This document shows, in pieces, positions 1 to 6,117 of a stretch of DNA of 7,078 nt (the stretch's first letter is position 1; every line of letters begins with the position of its first letter). The position numbers and the translations under genes were made by a program. Source of the stretch: Desulfurococcales archaeon (GTDB lineage Archaea > Thermoproteota > Thermoprotei_A > Sulfolobales > Ignisphaeraceae). The notes beneath the pieces were generated by a model. It was not told the origin of the DNA and searched no databases. It saw nothing but the letters and a program-made list of their open reading frames with translations. The stretch lies in the NCBI GenBank assembly GCA_027066265.1, contig JAMOOB010000379.1, positions 1-7,078 of the forward strand. Direction: 5' to 3'.

Positions 1-15
1 TTGGTCATGGAGACT

Positions 16-1074
16 TCAGCTCTTTAGAACACCCTTCTCCTTGTAGTACTCCTCAGCACCGGGATGCAGTGGTATGCTCATACCGTCCAACGCGTGCTGT
101 AGACTGATGGATTCAGCACGCTTGTGTGCTTGCTTGAGTTCGTCGAGGTGTTCGAACAGTATCTTGGTTATGGTGTACACGACCTCCTTGGGCAACTTCG
201 CATCGCATGCAAGCATTGCTTTCACTGCAAGCGTAGGTACGTCTCTATCCATACCCTTGTAGGTATCCTTCGGGACCACGACCCTTACATAGAACTTGTA
301 CCCTTCTTCGTGTAGCTTCTTGAGAACCTCGTCCGGTATCTCGACTAGGTTCACGGGCGTGGTTGCGGATAGCTCTACGATTGCAGAGGTGGGTATGCCG
401 GCGGTTAGGAACACTGCATCGACTTGACCTAGCTTGAGCATCTGTGCACCCTGTCTAAAGTCTGCGTAGACCGGCTTCACCTTGTCCCAGATCCCAGCAG
501 CTTTCAGGATCTGTTCAGCGTTCACAGCGGTACCGCTTCCCTGAGCACCTATCACGACCTTCTTACCAGCTAGATCGTAGATGGTCTTGATCCCGCTATC
601 GGCTCTAACAACGATCTGTATCACTTCTGGGTACAGCGTTGCTACGCCACGAATGTTCTTGACGGGCTTCCCTTCGAACATGTATAGCCCGTTGTATGCG
701 TAGTAAGCGATGTCGTTCTGGATGAAGATGCACTGAGCATCTCCAGCAGCCAGAGCCTTCGCGTTCGCAACGCTGGCACCGCTAGTCACAGCCGTAGCCC
801 TGATCAATCCGTTGCTGTACTTGTTGAGTAGTTCGGCGAGCTTGCTACCGAGTGGGTAGTACGTTCCTCCCGTACCACCGGTGTAGATCTTGATCTCGTA
901 GGTCTTGGTGGGAGCCGTGGATGGGCTCGACGCGGCTACACTCGTTGTGGGTGAAGCACTTGTAGGACTCGTGGTAGCAGCACCGCCTCCACCACCCATG
1001 AGTAGTGCTGCAGCTATGGCTACGATCACGATCACGACTACGACTCCTATAACCACAGCCTTGGTCGAGGCCAT
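16..1074 (-). CDS. TAXI-family TRAP transporter solute-binding receptor
   Basis: Membrane-anchored extracytoplasmic receptor that would capture an organic acid or amino acid and deliver it to a TRAP permease. With the ATG at 1074 the protein has 352 residues: a hydrophobic helix at about 6-26, a Gly run (27-31), a Ser/Thr/Pro/Ala linker (32-57) typical of surface-exposed archaeal binding proteins, then the TAXI domain. The domain shows GTGGTYYPLG (67-76) and GAQGSGTAVNAEQIL (177-191), the two family hallmarks. No lipobox cysteine is present. The open frame extends upstream to 1170, but that extension would place charged and aromatic residues before the anchor; the ATG at 1074 has GAGGTG 10 nt upstream (1085-1090) and a TATA box at 1114-1122, so I prefer it. 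The permease partner is not in the window; an ATG at 8-6 just past the TGA could be its start. The substrate is unknown; adjacency to sucCD suggests a dicarboxylate (inference). Confidence 0.9.
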   Translation of the reverse strand: MASTKAVVIGVVVVIVIVAIAAALLMGGGGGAATTSPTSASPTTSVAASSPSTAPTKTYEIKIYTGGTGGTYYPLGSKLAELLNKYSNGLIRATAVTSGASVANAKALAAGDAQCIFIQNDIAYYAYNGLYMFEGKPVKNIRGVATLYPEVIQIVVRADSGIKTIYDLAGKKVVIGAQGSGTAVNAEQILKAAGIWDKVKPVYADFRQGAQMLKLGQVDAVFLTAGIPTSAIVELSATTPVNLVEIPDEVLKKLHEEGYKFYVRVVVPKDTYKGMDRDVPTLAVKAMLACDAKLPKEVVYTITKILFEHLDELKQAHKRAESISLQHALDGMSIPLHPGAEEYYKEKGVLKS

Positions 1075-1113
1075 GGCTATAACACACCTCGGTATAAACA
1101 CATATTTACCAAC

Positions 1114-1122
1114 GATAAAAGC
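1114..1122 (-). promoter_or_regulatory. TATA box/BRE for the TAXI receptor gene
   Basis: Read on the minus strand this is AAA-GCTTTTATC, an A-rich BRE-like element followed by a TATA box. It is nearly identical to the AA-GCTTTTTATC in front of pyrF (5154-5163). It lies 40 nt upstream of the ATG, predicting a transcript start near 1090-1094, just in front of the GAGGTG ribosome binding site. A second TATA-like TTTATA at about 1093-1098 would instead give a leaderless message. Confidence 0.5.
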
Positions 1123-1147
1123 TTTCCTACGGTAAGGGTATGCGTAG

Positions 1148-1162
1148 ATCGTTCGAAACGAT
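1148..1162. terminator. Small hairpin between sucD and the TAXI gene
   Basis: ATCGTT-CGA-AACGAT forms a perfect 6-bp stem with a 3-nt loop, 28 nt past the sucD stop and upstream of the TAXI TATA box. It could be a weak terminator or attenuator for sucCD read-through, or a regulator site for the transporter gene. No U-tract follows directly, so the role is uncertain. Confidence 0.2.
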
Positions 1163-1189
1163 TGGTGCACCTATAAACATTTGAGAGTG

Positions 1190-2071
1190 CTACCTACGGA
1201 GAGCTCGCTCAACGAGCTTAGGTACTTCGTGGGGTAGCTTAGCAACCTCTATCCCAGCTCTCTGGAGCGCACGTATCTTCGAAGCAGCGTCGCCTCTACC
1301 CATAGAGATGATCGCTCCAGCGTGACCCATCCTCTTCCCGGGAGGAGCGGTTCTACCAGCGATGAACGCTACGATGGGTTTCGAAACACCGTGGTTCTCC
1401 ACGTAGCTCGCCAACCTCTCCTCGGCATCTCCACCGATCTCGCCGATCACGACGATTGCATGGGTCTCGGGATCCTTCTCGAACATCTTGACGACCTCGA
1501 CGAAGTCGAGGCCCGTGATGGGATCTCCACCGATTCCGATGACGGTGCTCTGACCCAATCCATGCCTCGTTAGCTCGGCAGCAATCTCGTAGGTAAGGGT
1601 ACCGCTCCTCGAAACGATACCCACGTTCCCGGGCGCGAAGTAGTGCTCAGGCATGATACCGATCTTCACGCGTAGCCTCGGAGCTATGAGACCAGGACAG
1701 TTGGGTCCCACGATAACGGTTCCACGACTACGAGCGTAGCTAACCACCTTGAGCTCCTCGTGTAGCGGGATCCCTTCGGTGATCACTACCACGAGCTTTA
1801 TCCCAGCATCCACAGCTTCGAAGATAGCATCCGTAGCGAACCTAGCGGGTACGAAGATTATCGAAGCGTTGATCTCTGGATGATTCTTCAGAGCCTCTTC
1901 AACCGTATCGTAGACGGGAACACCATGAACGTTCTCACCACCTTTACCCGGCGTAACTCCCGCCACTATCCTGGTTCCGTAGCGAAGCATACGCTCCGTA
2001 TGGAACCTACCTTCCCTACCCGTAATCCCCTGCACGAGGACACGAGTACGCTCATCCACGAGGATAGCCAT
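1190..2071 (-). CDS. sucD: Succinyl-CoA synthetase (succinate-CoA ligase), alpha subunit
   Basis: Carries the CoA-binding domain and the phosphohistidine of succinyl-CoA synthetase, which couples succinyl-CoA/succinate interconversion to ATP or GTP; cytoplasmic, acting as a complex with SucC. Its 293 residues match the family's usual length. Visible motifs: QGITGREG (14-21), GPNCPG (122-127), SRSGTLTYE (154-162), GGDPITG (181-187), GEIGG (210-214) and GKRMGHAGAI (245-254), where H250 is the expected phosphorylated histidine. The frame is also open through a TTG one codon upstream (2074), but the ATG at 2071 is better: GAGGTG lies 7-8 nt before it, and it overlaps the sucC stop as TGATG, indicating translational coupling. 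The gene is complete and shows nothing unusual. Confidence 0.96.
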   Translation of the reverse strand: MAILVDERTRVLVQGITGREGRFHTERMLRYGTRIVAGVTPGKGGENVHGVPVYDTVEEALKNHPEINASIIFVPARFATDAIFEAVDAGIKLVVVITEGIPLHEELKVVSYARSRGTVIVGPNCPGLIAPRLRVKIGIMPEHYFAPGNVGIVSRSGTLTYEIAAELTRHGLGQSTVIGIGGDPITGLDFVEVVKMFEKDPETHAIVVIGEIGGDAEERLASYVENHGVSKPIVAFIAGRTAPPGKRMGHAGAIISMGRGDAASKIRALQRAGIEVAKLPHEVPKLVERALRR

Positions 2072-3225
2072 CAACCACCACCTCGAGCAAGCTCAACTGC
2101 TTTCTTCACGGCTTCGAGATCGTCGCTGAAAACCTGGATCCCAACGCTCTCCAGTATCCTCCTACCCTCCTCCTCGTTCGTACCCACCATCCTCACGACG
2201 ATGGGTTTCGTAGAACTAACGCTTTGCAACGCCTCTACCACTCCACGAGCAACCTCATCGCATCTCGTGATCCCTCCGAAGATGTTGACGATCACGGTCT
2301 TGACTCGTGGAAGCGTTAACACGATCTTCAGAGCTTCCCTAACCCTATCACGGTTAGCACCGCCACCGATATCGAGGAAGCAAGCTGGTTTACCACCGAA
2401 CTCTGCAACCATGTCCATCGTAGCCATGGTGAGACCCGCACCGTTGGCGATCACAGCCACATCGCCGTCCAGCTCCACGAAGCTGAAACCGTATCTACGA
2501 GCAACGATCTCTAGAGGCGTGAAGTCTCGTGGATCCTCCTCCAATACCTTGGCTAGGTCTGGATGCCTATACAGCGCATTGTCGTCGATGATTATCTTGG
2601 AGTCGAGAGCGAGAACCCTTCCATCCCTCGTCTTAGCCAACGGATTTATCTCTACGAGCTCCGCGTCCAGATCCATCATCAACCTGAAGAGCTTGGGAAC
2701 GAGTTCGGCAACCATCCTAGCCGTAGAACCATCGATACCCCTAGACACGAGACCACGCTCGACGTACCTAACGTGGTGGGGCTGCAATCCTTCGAGAGGA
2801 TCTATGAATACCTTCACTATGGTCTCGGGTCTCTCTCGAGCGATCTCCTCGATCTCGATCCCACCCTCACTCGATGCAAGAACGATGTATTTCCTAGCAG
2901 AGCGATCCACGGTTATCGATAGGTAGAGCTCTCGCTCGATATCTACGAACTCCTCTAACAAGAACTTCCTGGGCCTGACCCCGCGAACACCCCTAGACCT
3001 AATCTCCTCCACAACGTGCTTAGCCTCGTCAACGCTCTTCGCAACCTTGATACCGCCAGCCCTACCACGACCACCAACCAGCACCTGCGCTTTGACTACG
3101 GCTGGAAGACCGACGATCTCGATAGCTCTATCAACATCCTCAACGCTTTCGATCAGAACCCTTCGAGGAACCGGTACACCGTACTTCTCGAAGAGATCCT
3201 TACCTTCGTACTCGTAGAGCTTCAA
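2071..3225 (-). CDS. sucC: Succinyl-CoA synthetase, beta subunit (ATP-grasp)
   Basis: ATP-grasp subunit that binds nucleotide and succinate, partner of the SucD encoded immediately downstream. In anaerobic Crenarchaeota this enzyme feeds either TCA-type reactions or the dicarboxylate/4-hydroxybutyrate cycle. It has 384 residues, the full family length. Motifs: N-terminal LYEYEGKDLFEKYGVPVP (3-20), VKAQVLVGGRGRAGGIK (44-60), metal-binding VEINPL (191-196) and LDSKIIIDDNA (207-217), and a CoA-ligase domain with FLDIGGGA (283-290), VNIFGGITRCDE (313-324) and GTNEEEG (348-354). The start is TTG: the frame is closed by a TAG seven codons upstream with no ATG or GTG between, the N-terminus lines up with the canonical family start, and CGAGG sits 4 nt before it. 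Confidence 0.96.
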   Translation of the reverse strand: MKLYEYEGKDLFEKYGVPVPRRVLIESVEDVDRAIEIVGLPAVVKAQVLVGGRGRAGGIKVAKSVDEAKHVVEEIRSRGVRGVRPRKFLLEEFVDIERELYLSITVDRSARKYIVLASSEGGIEIEEIARERPETIVKVFIDPLEGLQPHHVRYVERGLVSRGIDGSTARMVAELVPKLFRLMMDLDAELVEINPLAKTRDGRVLALDSKIIIDDNALYRHPDLAKVLEEDPRDFTPLEIVARRYGFSFVELDGDVAVIANGAGLTMATMDMVAEFGGKPACFLDIGGGANRDRVREALKIVLTLPRVKTVIVNIFGGITRCDEVARGVVEALQSVSSTKPIVVRMVGTNEEEGRRILESVGIQVFSDDLEAVKKAVELARGGG

Positions 3226-3244
3226 ACAGCCTCGCCGAAAACTC

Positions 3245-3326
3245 TAGAAAGCTTTGCTCAGAGATTAGCTCTCGTCTACCTCGAAGAGTATATATCCTAG
3301 AATCCTCGAATCGTTGAGGGGCTTCG
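3245..3326. promoter_or_regulatory. Divergent promoter region between sucCD and rimI
   Basis: The 101-bp gap between two outward-reading genes contains TATATAT at 3289-3295, readable as a TATA box on both strands. On the minus strand it would start sucC transcription near 3266, giving a leader of about 40 nt. On the plus strand it would start rimI transcription near 3318, almost on top of its GAGGGG ribosome binding site (3316-3321, 5 nt before the TTG). A second minus-strand candidate, AAAGCTTTCTA around 3245-3255, would give a leaderless sucC message. Which one is used cannot be decided by reading. Confidence 0.4.
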
Positions 3327-3800
3327 TTGGAGAACCTAGTGATTAGGAGAGCAACGCCTAACGATGTCGATGGAATCATTGCTACGAACATCGAGTGTCT
3401 ACCCGAGCACTACCCCCTATCCTTCTGGATGGAACACATCGAGCGTTGGGGCGATGCTTTCTACGTAGCGGAAGTGAACGGGAAGATCGTTGGCTACGTC
3501 ATGTGTAGGATCGAGTACGGTCAGGGATACGTAAGGAACGTTATGAGGACGCTGGGGCACGTCGTGAGCGTAGCTGTACGCGAAAAGTTTCGTAGGAGAG
3601 GAATAGCTACGAACCTCATGCTAGCTTCGATGGATGCCATGAAGAGGGTGTACGGTGTTGAAGAGGTGTATCTCGAGGTTAGGGTAAGCAACGAACCTGC
3701 GATAAATCTCTACCGAAAGCTAGGGTTCGAGATCGTTAAGAAGATCGAGAACTACTACCTCGATGGAGAGGATGCCTACGTCATGGCAAGAGAGCTCTAG
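3327..3800 (+). CDS. rimI: GNAT N-alpha-acetyltransferase, archaeal Ard1/RimI type
   Basis: Transfers acetyl from acetyl-CoA to the N-terminal amino group of proteins; cytoplasmic. The 157-residue protein is a single GNAT domain. It resembles the Sulfolobus Ard1 enzyme as I remember it: LPEHYPLSFW (25-34, substrate side), GHVVSVAV (77-84), the acetyl-CoA pyrophosphate loop RRRGIAT (89-95), YLEVRVSNEPAINLYRKLGF (115-134) and YYLDGEDAYVMA (143-154). H78 and E117 sit where catalytic His and Glu are expected. It lacks the short N-terminal extension of the Sulfolobus protein. The start is TTG, chosen because GAGGGG (3316-3321) lies 5 nt upstream; a GTG four codons later would be 17 nt from that site. 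Single gene, divergent from sucC and convergent with pyrE. Confidence 0.93.
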   Translation: MENLVIRRATPNDVDGIIATNIECLPEHYPLSFWMEHIERWGDAFYVAEVNGKIVGYVMCRIEYGQGYVRNVMRTLGHVVSVAVREKFRRRGIATNLMLASMDAMKRVYGVEEVYLEVRVSNEPAINLYRKLGFEIVKKIENYYLDGEDAYVMAREL

Positions 3801-3820
3801 AAACGGGTCAGTCTCGGAGG

Positions 3821-3825
3821 AAAAA
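3821..3825 (-). terminator. Possible T-tract terminator for pyrFE
   Basis: On the minus strand a TTTTT followed by CCTCC occurs about 29 nt past the pyrE stop, in the 53-bp convergent gap with rimI. Archaeal RNA polymerase often stops at such U-tracts without a hairpin. No matching T-tract is seen for rimI in the same gap. Confidence 0.3.
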
Positions 3826-3853
3826 GTCATCGAATCCATAGCATGCCCCGTCA

Positions 3854-4450
3854 TCATCCCCTTACCCGAGCTAGGTACGCAAGGATCCTTTCGTAGGTCT
3901 GCTCATCGACTAGACCCCTCCTTCTAAGTACTTCGAAGATCTGTCTAGCCGTAGTGTAGGCATAGAGCGGTAGACCTAACCTAGCCAATCGTTCTCTAGC
4001 ACCCTGCTCCCTATCAACGATGACTAGAGCAGCAACGGGATTCGCACCTATCTCCCTAAGCGCGTGGTAAGCACGTTCTATGGAACCACCTGTAGTAGCT
4101 ACGTCGTCCACTATCACGATCCTAAGACCTTCGAGATCTCCCTCAACTACGCTCTGCGTACCATGCTCTTTCCTCTCGCTCCTTACGTAACCCATCGGTA
4201 CTCCGAGCTTCGAAGCTATGTAGCTAGCCAATGCGATCCCAGCCGTAGCTACCCCAGCTACTCCCTCGAACCTCCTAAGGTTGAACCTCTCGATCAGTTC
4301 ATCGACGAGCTTCTGTACGATTGCTGGATAGCTGTAGAGCTTCCGTAGATCTATGTAGAACGGGCTCTCGAGACCCGAGGTAAGTACGAACCTACCTACC
4401 TTAATCATCCCCTTCCTAAACGCTTCTACAGCGAACCACTCCACGCTCAT
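3854..4450 (-). CDS. pyrE: Orotate phosphoribosyltransferase
   Basis: Joins orotate to PRPP to give orotidine 5'-monophosphate, the fifth step of de novo pyrimidine synthesis. Its 198 residues match stand-alone archaeal enzymes. Motifs in order: TSGLESPFYIDLRKLYSYP (24-42), GVATAGIALAS (66-76), the flexible catalytic loop YVRSERKEHGTQS (88-100), the type I PRTase PRPP-binding motif IVIVDDVATTGGS (111-123) and DREQGA (146-151). The ATG overlaps the stop of pyrF as ATGA, and GAGGTG lies 6 nt upstream inside pyrF, so translation is likely coupled. Its product is used directly by PyrF. Complete, with all expected residues present. Confidence 0.96.
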   Translation of the reverse strand: MSVEWFAVEAFRKGMIKVGRFVLTSGLESPFYIDLRKLYSYPAIVQKLVDELIERFNLRRFEGVAGVATAGIALASYIASKLGVPMGYVRSERKEHGTQSVVEGDLEGLRIVIVDDVATTGGSIERAYHALREIGANPVAALVIVDREQGARERLARLGLPLYAYTTARQIFEVLRRRGLVDEQTYERILAYLARVRG

Positions 4451-5124
4451 TTCCTACACCTCGAAAGCTTCTCCCTCTGCATAGCCACTATACTAGCAGC
4501 GACTTCTCTAGGATTCTCACTCCTAGTAATTGCTCGTCCAACGATCTCGTAGTCAGCACCTCTACACAGAGCATCTCCGGGCTCAGCACCCTGAGCACCG
4601 ATGCCAGGGCTAAGGATCTTCACGCTAGGCAACTCCTTCCGTACCCTCTCCAGTACGTCTAGCCTCGTAGCGGGCGCTACAACGCCCCATGGATCGATTC
4701 TTCGAACGACGTTGATCAGCTTATCGAGTACGCTATCCATAACCTCGACAGCGCCTGGATGACTCATCGTCGCTACGAGCACTAGCCTTACTCCAAGCTC
4801 TCTACATCTCCGAGAAAGCTTGTCCAAGGCGTTGGAGACCCCTACGAAGCTGTGAGCAATCACAGCATTGAAGCCTGCTCTCACCAACCTCTCGAGGGTT
4901 AGAACCATTACGTCGCCTATGTCGGCAAGCTTTAGATCTGCGATCACGAGACCATCGTAGTCCCTAAACACGTTGCCGAGGACCTTCGCACCGCACTCAA
5001 TGATAGCTGGAAGCCCTATCTTGAACCCAGCAACACCATCAACATCCCTAAGCGTACTAAACATCTTCGAGATCCATTCCACGGGATCCACGTTTGGAGG
5101 AGGATCCAGTGCTACAATAAGCAC
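4447..5124 (-). CDS. pyrF: Orotidine 5'-phosphate decarboxylase
   Basis: Decarboxylates OMP to UMP, the last step of de novo UMP synthesis. With the GTG at 5124 it is a 225-residue TIM barrel. The first strand is LIVALD (2-7); the catalytic Lys-Asp-Lys-Asp set is K35 (in FKIG) plus D63, K65 and D68 in ADLKLADIGD. Phosphate-binding elements are MSHPGA (120-125), SPGIGAQGAEPGD (172-184) and IVGRAI (194-199). The frame is open further to a TTG at 5172, but that start has no ribosome binding site, adds 16 residues without family counterpart, and its codons contain a TATA box (5154-5163). The GTG has GAGGG 4 nt upstream and lies about 30 nt from the TATA box, so I choose it. First gene of a pyrF-pyrE operon. 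Confidence 0.93.
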   Translation of the reverse strand: MLIVALDPPPNVDPVEWISKMFSTLRDVDGVAGFKIGLPAIIECGAKVLGNVFRDYDGLVIADLKLADIGDVMVLTLERLVRAGFNAVIAHSFVGVSNALDKLSRRCRELGVRLVLVATMSHPGAVEVMDSVLDKLINVVRRIDPWGVVAPATRLDVLERVRKELPSVKILSPGIGAQGAEPGDALCRGADYEIVGRAITRSENPREVAASIVAMQREKLSRCRK

Positions 5125-5153
5125 GGAACCCTCGCAGAGCTGGGTAGGAACAA

Positions 5154-5163
5154 GATAAAAAGC
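5154..5163 (-). promoter_or_regulatory. TATA box/BRE of the pyrFE operon
   Basis: Minus-strand GGAA-GCTTTTTATC, matching the element before the TAXI gene (1114-1122) almost base for base. It predicts a transcript start near 5131, giving a very short leader before the GTG at 5124. This placement is the main argument against the longer TTG-initiated pyrF reading. Confidence 0.55.
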
Positions 5164-5233
5164 TTCCGACAATCCATGGCTACGGATCGCGAACTACTTT
5201 ACGAAACATCCAACGGTTTTGGTAAACGCAACA

Positions 5234-5254
5234 CCTAAGCAACGTTACGTTAGG
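5234..5254. repeat. Imperfect dyad upstream of pyrF
   Basis: CCTAA (5234-5238) and TTAGG (5250-5254) are inverted around AACGT-T-ACGTT (5241-5251). The two dyads do not share exactly the same centre. It lies about 75 bp upstream of the pyrF TATA box and 125 bp upstream of the vapB TATA box. A regulator site is possible, but chance is not excluded. Confidence 0.15.
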
Positions 5255-5380
5255 AACGCGTATCCATGCTGCCCAAGCGTACTTCTTCGGTAGTGCTCGG
5301 CGATGGTATGCAGCGAAGCGTTATCGATATCTTCGAGGGATTGGCGTTGACTGCCTAGGTCACGATCTACCTCCGTATTC

Positions 5381-5386
5381 TTTTAA
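5381..5386 (+). promoter_or_regulatory. TATA box of the vapBC operon
   Basis: TTTTAA within TATTCTTTTAACC. About 25 nt downstream lies the predicted transcript start (around 5408-5411), directly after the inverted repeat at 5390-5408 and about 10 nt before the GTG of vapB. Confidence 0.45.
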
Positions 5387-5389
5387 CCT

Positions 5390-5408
5390 GTGTTACCAGC
5401 AGTAACAC
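5390..5408. promoter_or_regulatory. Inverted-repeat operator of vapBC (candidate)
   Basis: GTGTTAC-CAGCA-GTAACAC is a perfect 7-bp inverted repeat with a 5-nt centre. It fills the space between the TATA box and the predicted transcript start. AbrB/VapB antitoxins bind such dyads as dimers and repress their own operon, so this is a natural autoregulatory site. An additional 8-bp palindrome TGGTACCA (5413-5420) lies immediately before the chosen start codon and could be a second half-site. Confidence 0.55.
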
Positions 5409-5420
5409 TAGGTGGTACCA

Positions 5421-5678
5421 GTGGTTAAACTCCGTATCAAGGTTGGTCCCAAGGGCCAGATAGTCATACCCAAGATGTTTAGGGAAGCTTACCGCATCAA
5501 GGAAGGAGGTTACGCCGTTCTCGAACCTACGGAACGTGGTCTCCTGATACGTGGTGTAGAGGATCCAGAGGAAGTGATTGAGTGGATTAGGAGGCGCAGA
5601 GAATCGCTGAAGTGTAGTTCTGAAGCTAGGCTCGGTGACCTTGCAGAGGTTGATCTAGAGGAGGAGTTCGAGGTATGA
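5421..5678 (+). CDS. vapB: VapB-type antitoxin, AbrB/SpoVT swapped-hairpin family
   Basis: DNA-binding antitoxin that neutralises the PIN-domain toxin encoded next and represses the operon. It has 85 residues: an N-terminal AbrB domain, KLRIKVGPKGQIVIPKMFRE (3-22) with the family's GPKGQIVIPK core, completing near residue 45 (GYAVLEPTERGLLIRG). A charged linker rich in Arg follows, then an acidic C-terminal tail, LGDLAEVDLEEEFEV (71-85), of the type that wraps around the toxin in thermophilic archaeal VapB proteins. The frame also has a GTG at 5412, but AGGTGG (5410-5415) is spaced 5 nt from the GTG at 5421, which I therefore choose. Its stop overlaps the toxin start as ATGA. Substitution of an ordinary AbrB regulator is unlikely given the partner gene. 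Confidence 0.88.
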   Translation: MVKLRIKVGPKGQIVIPKMFREAYRIKEGGYAVLEPTERGLLIRGVEDPEEVIEWIRRRRESLKCSSEARLGDLAEVDLEEEFEV

Positions 5679-6097
5679 AGGTATTCGTGGATGCCAGCCT
5701 GATAGTTTACCTCAATGCTAGGTTGCCGAGAGATGAAGCGGAGAAAGTCGAGAGGTTCTGGCTTAGGTTGCTGAGGGAAGAGCTCTACACCGATGTGCTC
5801 GTTCTGGACGAAGCTATCTACGTATCGAAGAGAAAGTATGGAATAGATGTCGAGAGTACTCTGAAACTCCTCGATCGTGCTATACTTCCCTACGTCGATG
5901 TACTTCCACTCGGTCTCGAAGAGTACTTGAAGGCTAAGGAATACATGGTTAGGTACAGGCTAAAGCCATCGGATGCGCTACACTTAGCAGTAATGGATAG
6001 CAACGGTCTGCAGGTCATAGCTACCGAAGACAAGGATTTCGATCGAACGCATGTAAAGAGGATCTGGCTAAACGATTCTCTACAGCTCGTAGAGTAG
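5675..6097 (+). CDS. vapC: VapC-type toxin, PIN-domain ribonuclease
   Basis: Probable Mg2+/Mn2+-dependent endoribonuclease that inhibits translation when free of its antitoxin. The 140-residue protein is one PIN domain. Candidate acidic active-site residues are present: D6 (VFVDAS), E46 (VLDEAIY), D100 (KPSDALHLA) and D119/D121 (ATEDKDFD). It therefore looks intact and potentially active. Strand 1 (VFVDASLIVYL), the PSDALHLA helix and the ATEDKDF strand are the clearest family marks. The ATG overlaps the vapB stop by 4 nt with GGAGG about 10 nt upstream, so the two proteins are made together. The RNA target cannot be inferred from the sequence. A second, broken PIN-like frame begins 12 nt after its stop. 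Confidence 0.9.
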   Translation: MKVFVDASLIVYLNARLPRDEAEKVERFWLRLLREELYTDVLVLDEAIYVSKRKYGIDVESTLKLLDRAILPYVDVLPLGLEEYLKAKEYMVRYRLKPSDALHLAVMDSNGLQVIATEDKDFDRTHVKRIWLNDSLQLVE

Positions 6098-6107
6098 AGC
6101 TACCTTT

Positions 6108-6117
6108 GATGATCATC
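6108..6117. repeat. 10-bp perfect palindrome
   Basis: GATGATCATC is its own reverse complement. It lies 11 nt after the vapC stop and overlaps the ATG of the PIN-like remnant. It may form part of a 3' structure of the vapBC message, or simply reflect the codons. Confidence 0.25.

Noticed and set aside
1..8. ATG at 8-6 on the minus strand, 7 nt after the TAXI stop, a candidate start of the TRAP permease.
   Set aside because: Only two complete codons lie in the window and no clear ribosome binding site precedes it. Position fits the usual receptor-permease order, but nothing else supports it.
1023..1046. Short tandem repetition of GATCAC/GACTAC units.
   Set aside because: It encodes the poly-Val/Ile anchor of the receptor and is explained by that low-complexity protein segment.
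845..1135. Small open frames on both strands over the start of the TAXI gene.
   Set aside because: They arise from the repetitive Val/Ile and Gly/Ser/Thr/Pro codons of the receptor's anchor and linker, not from separate genes.
1075..1170. N-terminal extension of the TAXI receptor to 1170.
   Set aside because: It would put 32 charged and aromatic residues before the membrane anchor and would span the TATA box and the ribosome binding site that fit the ATG at 1074.
1880..2926. 348-codon open frame on the plus strand, antisense to sucC and sucD.
   Set aside because: It lies wholly over two clear housekeeping genes. Its translation is Ser/Thr/Pro/Leu-rich without a recognisable domain. Long antisense frames are expected from the codon usage here.
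5176..5238. Short plus-strand frame of 20 codons starting at the ATG at 5176.
   Set aside because: It has no ribosome binding site, no recognisable motif, and is too short to separate from chance.
5266..5358. 30-codon plus-strand frame starting at the ATG at 5266, ending in TAG.
   Set aside because: No ribosome binding site and no family resemblance; it overlaps the start-less frame reported separately.
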